A stretch of 64,000 nt of DNA from Lewinella sp. IMCC34183. GTDB lineage: Bacteria; Bacteroidota; Bacteroidia; Chitinophagales; Saprospiraceae. Within the stretch, counting starts at the first letter, position 1. Each line of letters starts with the position of its first letter. The stretch spans positions 248,001 through 312,000 of the forward strand of contig NZ_QMEM01000003.1 of the NCBI RefSeq assembly GCF_003390915.1, written 5' to 3'. The notes beneath the pieces were generated by a model. It did not search any database. It was not told where the DNA came from and saw nothing but the letters and a program-made list of their open reading frames with translations. Of this stretch, positions 48,124-56,143 are shown piece after piece. Position numbers and translations under genes: made by a program.

Positions 48124-48593
48124 GCCGCTCCCACATCTACCACACCCATACTGCCTGGACGGGCAACCGCGGCAGCGGCACCCTGGACTACCGCGCCTAC
48201 GCCCGCGATCACGAGATCCGTGGGGAGAATAAGGCCACCCACATCGAAGGGTCGAGCGATCCGCTCTTCCGCGGCGACGCGGAGCGGTACAACCCCGAGG
48301 AGCTTTTCCTGGCCAGTCTGTCATCGTGCCACATGCTCTGGTACCTCCACCTGGCGGCCGTCAACGGCGTGGTGGTGCTGGCCTACGAAGACCACGCCGA
48401 GGGCGAAATGGAGGAGGCCGAGGACGGTGCCGGCCGGTTTACCCGGGTGACGCTGCGGCCCCGGGTGCGCATCTCCCGGGCCGGGCAGATCGAACTGGCG
48501 GACGCGCTCCACGCCGAGGCGGGCAAAAAGTGCTTCATCGCCAACTCCGTACGGGTCGAACTCCAGTACGCCCCGCAGACCACCGCCGGCTAG
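48120..48593 (+). CDS. OsmC family peroxiredoxin-like protein
   Basis: The GTG start overlaps the preceding stop (GTGA), indicating coupled translation. The 157-residue protein has the OsmC thiol pair: Cys70 in FLASLSSCHMLWYL and Cys138 in GKKCFIANS. The RYNPEELFLAS motif before the first Cys is diagnostic. OsmC/Ohr proteins reduce organic hydroperoxides in the cytoplasm using the two cysteines. Sequence around SCHM...KCFIANS is nearer to the general OsmC group than to Ohr. The coupling with a secreted propeller-like protein is unusual. An array of hairpin repeats begins 3 bases after the stop. Confidence 0.9.
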   Translation: MSRSHIYHTHTAWTGNRGSGTLDYRAYARDHEIRGENKATHIEGSSDPLFRGDAERYNPEELFLASLSSCHMLWYLHLAAVNGVVVLAYEDHAEGEMEEAEDGAGRFTRVTLRPRVRISRAGQIELADALHAEAGKKCFIANSVRVELQYAPQTTAG

Positions 48594-48596
48594 GAT

Positions 48597-48663
48597 GCTG
48601 CCTCCGGCAGCGACAGTACAACGCTGCCTCCGGTAGCGACAGTACGATGCGCTCTCCGAGCGC
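48597..48663. repeat. 26-nt tandem triloop hairpin repeat, locus 4 (3 units)
   Basis: Units start at 48597 (GCTGCC-TCC-GGCAGC), 48623 (GCTGCC-TCC-GGTAGC) and 48649 (GCGCTC-TCC-GAGCGC), exactly 26 bases apart. The second unit carries a C-to-T change that keeps pairing as G-U. The spacer is GACAGTACAAC/GACAGTACGAT. This is the same order of unit types as at 28.0 kb, ending in the GCGCTC unit. Confidence 0.8.
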
Positions 48664-48823
48664 GCGAAACGCCCCCGTCCCTCCGAAACGCGAGCAAACC
48701 CCCTCGGTCCGCAGCAAACCAAGCGATGGAGGTGCAGTCCCCCGCGATGGTCCTCCCGTACCGGTAGTCGTACCTTGCAACAATCCGCACCCCGATCCGG
48801 GTGACCGGCGAATAAACGTACGT

Positions 48824-48851
48824 AAACGTCTATAATCGATTATATACGTTT
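48824..48851. promoter_or_regulatory. 28-base near-perfect palindrome upstream of the helicase gene
   Basis: The AT-rich palindrome runs from AAACGT to ACGTTT around TATAATCGATTATA, with only one mismatched pair. It lies 62 bases before the helicase ATG and overlaps a possible -7 element (TACGTTTA), so it looks like an operator. The rest of 48664-48912 contains no gene. Confidence 0.55.
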
Positions 48852-48912
48852 AAAGACGCCGCACCCGCGCTCCGCCGCCCGTACTTGCGGGCCGAACGCA
48901 AAACGAAGAATC

Positions 48913-51360
48913 ATGTCTACCAATCCGGAACTTGACCTCGCCTACCGCTTCATCCGCGAAACCGACCGCCACATCTTCCTGACGGGCAAGGCGGGGACGG
49001 GCAAGACCACCTTCCTGCACCGGGTGCGCGAGGAGGTCGTCAAGCGCAAGGTGGTGGTGGCCCCGACGGGCGTCGCCGCGATCAACGCCAAGGGCGTCAC
49101 CATCCACAGTCAGTTTCAGTTGCCGTTCGGGGTACTGGCCCCCGACCGGCTCACCGCCGAGTTGCGCAAGCACCGCCTGAGCAACAAGAAGGTGGAAGTG
49201 CTGCGGAGCCTCGACCTCCTGATCATCGACGAGATCAGCATGGTGCGGGCCGACGTACTGGACGCCATGGGGGCCGTGCTGCGCAAGTACCGGGGGAACG
49301 ACCGCCCCTTCGGCGGGGTGCAGGTGCTCATGATCGGAGATCTGCACCAGCTGCCGCCGGTGGTACGGGACGCCGACTGGGACCAGCTGCGCCTCCACTA
49401 CGCTACCCCCTACTTTTTCGGTAGCCGCGAACTGAAGGAGGCGGGCGTGCGGACGGTGCAGCTGCGGCACATTTACCGGCAATCGGACGCGGACTTCATT
49501 GAGTTGCTCAACGCGGTGCGCCACGACCGGCTGGGCCCGGAAGGCCTGGCCCGGTTGAATTCCCGGTACCTGGGTCCGGACTTCACGCCCCCCGCCGGGG
49601 ATGACTACATCACCCTGACCTCGCACAACCGGACGGCGGACGCCATCAACGAGCAGCAGCTGGCGACCCTTTCCACGCCCGCGTTCACCTTTGAGGCGCG
49701 GGTCGGCGGCAACTTCCCGGAATCGATGTACCCCAACGATCCGAAGCTGACCTTTCGGGTCGGCGCCCAGGTCATGTTCAACAAGAACGACACCGCCGAG
49801 CACCGCTACTACAACGGCAAGATCGGGCGCATCACGGCCATCGCCGGGGACCGGATTACGGTGGACTGCCCCGACGACGAGGAGCCCATCCAGGTAACGC
49901 CGGTCGAATGGGAAAACCGCAAGTACGAACTGACGAAGAACAAGGAGGTGACCGACGAGGTGATCGGCACCTTCGAGCAGCATCCGCTGCGCCTGGCGTG
50001 GGCCATCACGATCCATAAGAGTCAGGGCCTGACCTTCGAGCGCGTCATCATTGACGCGGCCAAGGCATTCGCCCACGGGCAGGTCTACGTAGCCCTCAGC
50101 CGGTGCAAGACGTTCGAAGGGATCGTGTTGCGGAGCCGCATCGGAGACGAAAGCGTTCGGACGGACCGGGTCGTCAGCGACTATTCCACCCGCGCGGAAC
50201 GGGAGGCGCCCACTGACGCAGACCTGCGGGAAGACAGGCGTATCTACCAACTCAACTGCCTGCAGGACCTGTTCGACTTCGAGCCGGTCGGCCGAAGCCT
50301 GGCCCGCCTCGAACGGAGCCTCTTTGAGCACGAGAAGGCCGTCCAGGGTGAGGCCCTGGAGGAGGTGCGCGAGATACGTCCGCGCCTGGAGGAGATCGCG
50401 AAGGTGTGCCGCGGCTTTTCGCTCCAACTGAACGGATACGCGCGGGCGGATGAACTGCCCGCCGAGCACGCCGAACTGACCGGCCGCCTGGAAAAGGCGC
50501 GGGCCTACCTGCTGCCCCGGCTCCGGGAACTGTACGGAGAGCTGGGACAGCTGTCGTTCATGTCGGACAACCAAAAGGTCTACGAGACCGTCAGTGAGCG
50601 GCTCAAGCAGGCCGGGCTCTCCCTGCTCTTGAAACTGCGTGGACTCGAATCGCTGGAGGGCGGCCTGGACCCGGACCGCTACGTCCGCGCCCGGGCCGAT
50701 GCCACGCTGGAATTTGCCAAACAGGACCGTACGGCCACGCCCCGCCGCTCCGTCCCCAAAACCACCCGCCACCCGCTCCTGTACGAGCGGCTGACGGAGT
50801 GGCGCACCGCCCAGGCCGCCGCCACGGATATTCCCCCGTACCGCATCCTGCACAACTCCGTGCTCCTGGGGATCGCGGATACCCTGCCCGGTGACCGCGA
50901 TGCCCTATTGTCCATATCCGGCGTGGGAAAGCGATCCTTCGAGCGTTACGGTGCCGACCTCCTTGCCCTGGTGGAGGCGTACGCCGGCGAGCACGACCTG
51001 GACCTGTCCGCCGGACAGTTGGAGTTGCCGGATCCTACGCCGGCGAAGCCGGCCAGTCCGACGCGCGCAGTGACGCTGGCGGCCTTCCGCGGGGGAAAGT
51101 CGGTCGCCGAGATCGCTGCGGACCGGGGGTTTACGGAGGGCACCATCAACGGACACCTCCTGTACTGGATCCGGGAAGGGGAGTTACGGGCCGAGGATGT
51201 CCTTCCGCCGGAGCGGCTTACCGCGCTCACCACGTATCTGAGTACCTACAGCGGAGAGGGGTGGAAGCCGGTCTTCGATCACTTCGGCGGCACCTACAGC
51301 TACGATGAGATCCGGATGGCGGGCGCGGCCCTGGACAGCGGGGTGAAAGCCGAGGAATAA
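48913..51360 (+). CDS. PIF1/RecD-like helicase with HRDC and helix-turn-helix C-terminus
   Basis: The 815-residue SF1B helicase has Walker A GKAGTGKTT (25-33), APTGVAAINAKGVTIHSQF for the RecD-type motif, Walker B LLIIDEISMV, later GDLHQLPPV and, near 370, ITIHKSQGLTFERVIID and VYVALSRC. This is the PIF1-like arrangement. An HRDC domain follows near 620-690 (LLYERLTEWRTAQAA... then LLSISGVGKRSFERYG), and a C-terminal helix-turn-helix near 720-790 (GKSVAEIAADRGFTEGTINGHL), as in RecQ-like fusions of Bacteroidota. It should unwind DNA 5' to 3' and help replication or G-quadruplex processing. A palindrome upstream suggests regulated expression. Confidence 0.93.
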   Translation: MSTNPELDLAYRFIRETDRHIFLTGKAGTGKTTFLHRVREEVVKRKVVVAPTGVAAINAKGVTIHSQFQLPFGVLAPDRLTAELRKHRLSNKKVEVLRSLDLLIIDEISMVRADVLDAMGAVLRKYRGNDRPFGGVQVLMIGDLHQLPPVVRDADWDQLRLHYATPYFFGSRELKEAGVRTVQLRHIYRQSDADFIELLNAVRHDRLGPEGLARLNSRYLGPDFTPPAGDDYITLTSHNRTADAINEQQLATLSTPAFTFEARVGGNFPESMYPNDPKLTFRVGAQVMFNKNDTAEHRYYNGKIGRITAIAGDRITVDCPDDEEPIQVTPVEWENRKYELTKNKEVTDEVIGTFEQHPLRLAWAITIHKSQGLTFERVIIDAAKAFAHGQVYVALSRCKTFEGIVLRSRIGDESVRTDRVVSDYSTRAEREAPTDADLREDRRIYQLNCLQDLFDFEPVGRSLARLERSLFEHEKAVQGEALEEVREIRPRLEEIAKVCRGFSLQLNGYARADELPAEHAELTGRLEKARAYLLPRLRELYGELGQLSFMSDNQKVYETVSERLKQAGLSLLLKLRGLESLEGGLDPDRYVRARADATLEFAKQDRTATPRRSVPKTTRHPLLYERLTEWRTAQAAATDIPPYRILHNSVLLGIADTLPGDRDALLSISGVGKRSFERYGADLLALVEAYAGEHDLDLSAGQLELPDPTPAKPASPTRAVTLAAFRGGKSVAEIAADRGFTEGTINGHLLYWIREGELRAEDVLPPERLTALTTYLSTYSGEGWKPVFDHFGGTYSYDEIRMAGAALDSGVKAEE

Positions 51361-51713
51361 AGATTTTTCCGGATCCTGGTCGGGGCGAAGAGGGATTTCG
51401 GTCCCGTTCGCAGCATCCGTCCTAGGGAACGCCACCACCGCCGGGGGGGCAGAAACCTTGTTCCCGACGGAACCACGATCCCTGACCCGTGAGGTCGGGG
51501 CATAAAAAAAGAGGCAACAAGTTGCCTCCCAATAACCCCAAAAAACCAAATGAAAACTAAATCTTGAAAAGGGCAGCAGGATATTCTACCGCCATTTCCT
51601 ACCGTTAAGGTAAAATAAATTTAATTGCCGCCAAGCGATCCGACAAATTTTTTTCTTCCGACGGATACTTTTTTCGCCGATCCCTCCCGCAACCGTGCCT
51701 GCCGGGGATTCGT
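51361..51713. other. Intergenic region with a possible minus-strand small RNA
   Basis: There is no obvious protein gene over 350 bases. The only strong signal is the minus-strand terminator at 51504-51528 described separately. Upstream of it on the minus strand lie candidate -7 boxes (AAAATTTG near 51645; TACCTTAA near 51611) and a 12-codon frame at 51557-51595 preceded by TAGGAA. The likely product is a short RNA of about 100-140 bases. Confidence 0.4.
51504..51528 (-). terminator. Minus-strand Rho-independent terminator without a known gene
   Basis: GAGGCAAC and GTTGCCTC (51511-51518 and 51521-51528) form a perfect 8-bp stem with an AA loop. On the minus strand the stem is followed by seven T residues; on the plus strand no T run follows, so it must end a leftward transcript that starts in the helicase-ileS gap. 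Confidence 0.7.
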
Positions 51714-51721
51714 TACCTTTG
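51714..51721 (+). promoter_or_regulatory. -7 box (TACCTTTG) of the ileS leader
   Basis: An exact TACCTTTG lies 4 bases before the ATG of an 18-codon reading frame, the same leaderless geometry as in tesB and others. Confidence 0.7.
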
Positions 51722-51725
51722 CATC

Positions 51726-51782
51726 ATGTCAGTACGCAGCATCATCGACGGCATAATTACCGACGGCACCCGTTGTCCGTAG
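51726..51782 (+). CDS. Ile-rich leader peptide of ileS
   Basis: A short frame, MSVRSIIDGIITDGTRCP, starts 4 bases past a TACCTTTG box and ends at TAG (51780-51782). It has four isoleucines in two pairs (residues 6-7 and 10-11), read by ATC, ATC, ATA and ATT, so all three Ile codons are used. It is followed by a Rho-independent terminator and then by ileS. The segment CCGTAGGA (51777-51784), overlapping the stop codon, can pair with TCCGACGG (51813-51820) in the terminator's left arm, 7 of 8 bases matching. This gives the classic attenuation layout: a ribosome stalled at Ile codons would favour the antiterminator and ileS expression. The role is inferred. Confidence 0.7.
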   Translation: MSVRSIIDGIITDGTRCP

Positions 51783-51807
51783 GAACGCTATCGTACGCCA
51801 CGCACTG

Positions 51808-51840
51808 AAAGCTCCGACGGAACCGCCCCATCGGAGCTTT
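51808..51840 (+). terminator. Attenuator terminator in the ileS leader
   Basis: AAAGCTCCGA (51808-51817) pairs perfectly with TCGGAGCTTT (51831-51840), a 10-bp stem with a 13-base loop, followed by TTTATTTTT. It lies between the Ile-rich frame and the ileS start at 51869. A terminator directly in front of a gene on the same strand points to regulated read-through. Confidence 0.85.
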
Positions 51841-51842
51841 TT

Positions 51843-51850
51843 TATTTTTG
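51843..51850 (+). promoter_or_regulatory. Possible second -7 box (TATTTTTG) of ileS
   Basis: TATTTTTG within the T tract fits TAnnTTTG and lies 18 bases before the ileS ATG. It may give basal ileS expression that bypasses the attenuator. Confidence 0.4.
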
Positions 51851-51868
51851 CCCCCCCAATCCCCCGCT

Positions 51869-54800
51869 ATGTATAAGGAATTCAAGACCCTCGACCTGCC
51901 CGCCATCGACCGCGAGATCCTGGCCTTCTGGGAAGACAACGACATCTTCCGGCGCAGTATCGAGGAACGGCCTACCGAAAACACCTTCGTTTTTTACGAA
52001 GGCCCGCCCAGCGCCAACGGACAGCCGGGGATCCACCACGTGATGGCGCGGACCATCAAGGACCTGTTCTGCCGCTTCCACACCCTGCAGGGACAGCGCG
52101 TCGAACGCAAGGGGGGCTGGGACACCCACGGCCTGCCCATCGAGCTGAAGGTCGAGTCGGAGCTGGGCATCACCAAGGAGGATATCGGCACCAAGATCAG
52201 CGTCGACGACTACAATCAGGCGTGCCGGGAAACCGTCATGCGCTTCAAGAACCGCTGGGACGACATCACCCGCAAGATGGGCTACTGGGTGGACCTGGAC
52301 CACCCCTACATCACCTACGAGCGGGAGTACATGGAGTCGGTCTGGTGGCTGCTCAAGCAGATCTACGACAAGGGCCTCATCTACAAGGGCTACACCATCC
52401 AGCCCTACAGCCCCGCCGCCGGCACCGGCCTGAGTTCCCACGAATTGAATATGCCGGGGGCCTACCAGGACGTGACGGATACTACGGTGGTGGCGATGTT
52501 CCGGTTGTTGCGTCCGGGAGTTGATACGTCCGGGCGTGCCGGCGAAGCCGTGCCGCCAGAACCCAACAGCGCAACAACCCAGGCCCTCAACGATGCCTAC
52601 CTGATCGCCTGGACCACCACCCCCTGGACGCTGCCCAGCAATACCGCCCTCACAGTAGGCCCGGACATCGACTACGTTCGCGTACAGACCACTAATCCCT
52701 ACAGCGGTGAGCCCATCACCGTAGTGCTGGCGGATGCCCTCGTCGACAAGTGGTTCGGCGGCCACAACCAGCCCATGGTGTCGGAGAAGAGCGCCCCCTT
52801 CAAGGGAAGCGAGCTCGTGGGGCTCCGCTACGAGCAGCTGCTGCCGGGCGCAATGCCGACCGACGGCGACGCCTTCCGCGTGATCCCCGGTGACTTCGTG
52901 ACCACCGAAGCCGGTACGGGCATCGTACACACCGCTCCCAGCTTCGGTGCGGACGATATGCAGGTCGGCAAGGCCAACGGCATCGGTTCCCTGACCCTGG
53001 TCGACAAGACCGGCAAATTCACGGAGGACGCCGGCCCCTTCGCCGGTCGCTACGTAAAGAACTACAAGGACGAGGAAGACTACGTCGACGTGAACGTGGA
53101 CATCGCCGTCCACCTGAAGAAGCGCGGCCTGGCCTTCAACGTCGCCAAATACAACCACAGCTACCCCCACTGCTGGCGGACGGACAAGCCCGTACTCTAC
53201 TACCCCCTCGACAGCTGGTTCATCAAGGCCAGCGCCGTCAAGGAGCGGATGCAGGAGCTGAACCGCACCATCAACTGGCAGCCGGCCAGCACCGGGGAAG
53301 GCCGCTTTGGTAAGTGGCTCGAAAACCTGCAGGACTGGAACCTCAGCCGCAGCCGCTACTGGGGTATCCCCCTGCCGATCTGGCGAAGCGAGGACGGCGC
53401 GGAGGAGGTCTTCATCGGCTCCCTCACCGAGCTGGAGGAGCAAATCAGCCTGGCCAACCGGGAACTCGGCCTCAACCAGGAAGTGCCGCAGGACATCCAC
53501 CGCCCCTACATCGACGAGGTCATTCTCTGGAAGAATGGCCAGCGGCTGACGCGCGAGCTCGACCTGATCGACGTCTGGTTCGACTCCGGCAGCATGCCGT
53601 ACGCCCAGTGGCATTACCCCTTCGCGAACAAGGAGGTGTTCGACCGGTCTTTCCCGGCCGACTTCATCGCCGAGGGCGTCGACCAGACCCGCGGTTGGTT
53701 CTACACCCTGCACGCCATCGCCACGATGGTCTTCGACTCGGTCGCTTTCAAGAACGTGGTGTCCAATGGCCTGGTGCTGGACAAGGACGGCAAGAAAATG
53801 TCCAAGCGCCTGGGCAACGCCGTCGATCCTTTCCTGACCATCGACACCTACGGCGCCGACGCCACCCGCTGGTACATGATCGCCAACAGCGCGCCCTGGG
53901 ACAACCTCAAGTTCGACCTCGAGGGTGTCCGGGAGGTACAGCGGCGCTTCTTCGGTACCCTGTACAATACCTACGGCTTCTTCGCGCTCTACGCCAACAT
54001 CGACACCTATGACCCGACCGCCGATACGCCCGTGGCGCACGATGAGCGGGCCGAAATCGACCGGTGGGTGCTCAGCCGCCTGAACAGCCTGACCCGCGAA
54101 GTCACCACCCAGCTGGCCGCCTACGACGCCACGCCCGCCTGCCGGGCCATCGAGAGCTTCGTGAACGACGAGCTGAGCAACTGGTACGTGCGGCAGAGCC
54201 GCCGCCGCTTCTGGCGCGGGGAAATGACCAATGACAAGCGCGCCGCCTACCAGACGCTGCACACCTGCCTCACCCGGGTCGCCCAGCTGATGTCGCCCGT
54301 GGCCCCCTTCTTCTCCGACTGGCTCTACCGCAACCTGCTGCCGGACACACACGAAGACCGTGCCGCCTCCGTTCACCTGACCCTGCTCGACGCACCCGAC
54401 ACCTCCCACATCGACGACGACCTCGAACGCCGCATGGCCTACGCCCAGCGCATTTCCTCGCTGGTCCTGAGCCTGCGGAAGCGCGAAAAGCTGCGCGTGC
54501 GGCAACCGCTGCAGAAGATCCTGGTACCCGCCCTCGACGCCGAGTTCCGGCGGAGGGTGGCCGACGTAGCGGACATCATCCGCGCCGAAACCAACATCAA
54601 GGAAGTGGAATTCCTCACCGACGACGGCTTCCTCAAGAAGACGATCAAACCCAACTTCAAGGTCCTGGGCAAGCGACTGGGCAAGCAGATGAAGGCCGCG
54701 GCGGCGGCCATCGGAGGTATGTCTACCGAAGCCATCAACGACCTGGAACGGCAGGGCGCCTATACCCTCGACGTGAACGGCGAAGCGGTTACCGTCACCG

Positions 54801-55171
54801 CCGCCGAGGTTGACATCCTGACCGAGGACATCCCCGGCTGGAAGGTCGCCACCGACGGTGAGCTGACCGTGGCCCTCGACGTCAACGTCACGCCCGAACT
54901 GGCCCGGGAGGGCGTAGCCCGCGAGCTCGTCAGCCGCATCCAGAACCTGCGCAAGGATTCCGGATTAGAAGTGACCGATCGGATCGACCTGCGCCTGCAG
55001 ACGTCCGCGGACGTGCGGGAGGCCGTGGACGCCCACCGCGACTACATTATGGAGGAAACACTGGCCGATCACCTCGCATTCGCCGACGACGTAGCGGCCG
55101 AGCCCTTTGAGCTCCCCGGTGCGGCCGAGGCGCGGGTGTCCCTGTCTACCGTAGCCCAGCCCCAAGCCTGA
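51869..55171 (+). CDS. ileS: Isoleucyl-tRNA synthetase
   Basis: The ATG at 51869 (MYKEFKTLDLPAIDREIL) is the true start; the TTG at 51848 lies in the terminator tail. The 1100-residue class I synthetase has the HIGH-type motif GIHH (residues 54-57 in SANGQPGIHHVMARTIKD), GWDTHGLPIELKVE, a large editing domain, and KMSKR at 643-647. The anticodon-binding and C-terminal regions (about 720-1100) are of the long eukaryote-like type. It charges tRNA-Ile. An Ile-rich leader peptide and terminator precede it. The FMN reductase gene overlaps its stop by one base (TGATG) and is co-translated. Long-type IleRS can be less sensitive to mupirocin, but that cannot be read from this sequence with confidence. 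Confidence 0.96.
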   Translation: MYKEFKTLDLPAIDREILAFWEDNDIFRRSIEERPTENTFVFYEGPPSANGQPGIHHVMARTIKDLFCRFHTLQGQRVERKGGWDTHGLPIELKVESELGITKEDIGTKISVDDYNQACRETVMRFKNRWDDITRKMGYWVDLDHPYITYEREYMESVWWLLKQIYDKGLIYKGYTIQPYSPAAGTGLSSHELNMPGAYQDVTDTTVVAMFRLLRPGVDTSGRAGEAVPPEPNSATTQALNDAYLIAWTTTPWTLPSNTALTVGPDIDYVRVQTTNPYSGEPITVVLADALVDKWFGGHNQPMVSEKSAPFKGSELVGLRYEQLLPGAMPTDGDAFRVIPGDFVTTEAGTGIVHTAPSFGADDMQVGKANGIGSLTLVDKTGKFTEDAGPFAGRYVKNYKDEEDYVDVNVDIAVHLKKRGLAFNVAKYNHSYPHCWRTDKPVLYYPLDSWFIKASAVKERMQELNRTINWQPASTGEGRFGKWLENLQDWNLSRSRYWGIPLPIWRSEDGAEEVFIGSLTELEEQISLANRELGLNQEVPQDIHRPYIDEVILWKNGQRLTRELDLIDVWFDSGSMPYAQWHYPFANKEVFDRSFPADFIAEGVDQTRGWFYTLHAIATMVFDSVAFKNVVSNGLVLDKDGKKMSKRLGNAVDPFLTIDTYGADATRWYMIANSAPWDNLKFDLEGVREVQRRFFGTLYNTYGFFALYANIDTYDPTADTPVAHDERAEIDRWVLSRLNSLTREVTTQLAAYDATPACRAIESFVNDELSNWYVRQSRRRFWRGEMTNDKRAAYQTLHTCLTRVAQLMSPVAPFFSDWLYRNLLPDTHEDRAASVHLTLLDAPDTSHIDDDLERRMAYAQRISSLVLSLRKREKLRVRQPLQKILVPALDAEFRRRVADVADIIRAETNIKEVEFLTDDGFLKKTIKPNFKVLGKRLGKQMKAAAAAIGGMSTEAINDLERQGAYTLDVNGEAVTVTAAEVDILTEDIPGWKVATDGELTVALDVNVTPELAREGVARELVSRIQNLRKDSGLEVTDRIDLRLQTSADVREAVDAHRDYIMEETLADHLAFADDVAAEPFELPGAAEARVSLSTVAQPQA

Positions 55172-55647
55172 TGGCCAAGACACTGATCATCGTGGGCAGC
55201 GCCCGGGGCGACGGCAATACCGCCGCCGCGGCCCGCGAACTGGAGGAACGCACCGAAGGCAAACTGATCGATCTGCTGGACCACCGGATTGCTCCCTACG
55301 ACTACGGTAACGACTATCCGGACGACGACGACTTCCTTAGTCTCGCCCGCCGGATCGTCATTTACGACCGGGTCATCCTGGCCAGCCCCGTCTACTGGTA
55401 CAGCATGAGCGGCGGCATGAAGGACTTCCTGGACCGCTTCACCGACCTGCTGACTTTCCATAAGGACCTGGGTCGGCGCCTGCGGGGCAAGGAAATGGGC
55501 GTACTTTCCTGCTCGGCCGAGCAGAAGGTCAATCCCGGGTTTTACGAACCCTTCCGTCTCTCCGCGGACTACCTCGGTATGTCGTACGGCCCGGAGTATC
55601 ACGGCTGGGTGCGGGGCTCCCGCGTAGACCTGCAGGAGTTCAGCTAG
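55171..55647 (+). CDS. Flavodoxin-like NAD(P)H-dependent FMN reductase
   Basis: The start overlaps the ileS stop (TGATG). The 158-residue protein has the flavodoxin fold: GSARGDGNTAAAARELEER (phosphate-binding loop, about 9-27), VILASPVYWYSMSGGMKDFLDRF (about 68-90), and a later CSAEQKV strand. It belongs to the NADPH-dependent FMN reductase/NAD(P)H dehydrogenase group, which passes electrons through bound FMN. The physiological acceptor is unknown. Its one-base coupling to ileS suggests co-expression, though no functional link is obvious. Confidence 0.88.
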   Translation: MAKTLIIVGSARGDGNTAAAARELEERTEGKLIDLLDHRIAPYDYGNDYPDDDDFLSLARRIVIYDRVILASPVYWYSMSGGMKDFLDRFTDLLTFHKDLGRRLRGKEMGVLSCSAEQKVNPGFYEPFRLSADYLGMSYGPEYHGWVRGSRVDLQEFS

Positions 55648-55724
55648 TGTAAAGGAGTATCACACAGGCCGCGGATACCGCAAGGCGCCGAGCCACCCGA
55701 ATACGATACTACTAGACTACTGTA

Positions 55725-56066
55725 CTAATCCCCGTCCGCCGCAGTCATCAATCGCGAGTCAATCACGAAGCGCAGCCCCAGCGGGATCTCCGCCGAGAAG
55801 CTCGCCCCCCGGCCTTCCGTTACGTCGAGCGTCAGGTGGGTGTGCTTCCAGTATTCGTACTGAAACTTGGACATGTAGAACTTGCAGCCGTGCACCTCAC
55901 CGAGGAGTATGTCGTTGTCGTCGATCATCAGCTCCCCCTCCGGGAAGCACATGGGGGAGGATCCGTCGCAGCAGCCGCCGCTCTGGTGAAACATGAGGGG
56001 ACCGTGTGTTTCCCTCAACTGGTCGATGACCGCGCGGGCGCGGTCCGTGATAGCTACTTGTGGCAT
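55725..56066 (-). CDS. DUF779 protein
   Basis: The 113-residue protein has the DUF779 signature: MFHQSGGCCDGSSPMCFPEGEL (conserved paired cysteines near residues 32-40), GEVHGCKFYMSKFQYEYWKHTHLTLDV and a closing GLRFVIDSRLM. The cysteines could bind a metal. Function is unknown. DUF779 genes are commonly found next to aldehyde dehydrogenase genes, and here it lies 77 bases downstream of one on the same strand, which supports an operon. Confidence 0.9.
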   Translation of the reverse strand: MPQVAITDRARAVIDQLRETHGPLMFHQSGGCCDGSSPMCFPEGELMIDDNDILLGEVHGCKFYMSKFQYEYWKHTHLTLDVTEGRGASFSAEIPLGLRFVIDSRLMTAADGD

Positions 56067-56143
56067 GGTAAGGATAAATTAAAAAGGGCCGACCGGTAGG
56101 TACCGGCCGGCCACAATCAGATGGATACATTCAGACGTAAATC

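Noticed and set aside
48850-50853. 667-codon antisense frame opposite the helicase
   Set aside because: Low-complexity shadow; the plus strand encodes a complete helicase.
51726-51868. T-box riboswitch upstream of ileS
   Set aside because: The conserved T-box sequence near the terminator is not present, and the leader is too short; the Ile-rich frame explains the terminator better.
51842-54505. Long antisense frame of 887 codons opposite ileS
   Set aside because: Its composition is that of a shadow frame of a GC-rich gene (rich in Val, Gly, Ala, His), and ileS on the other strand has all family motifs.
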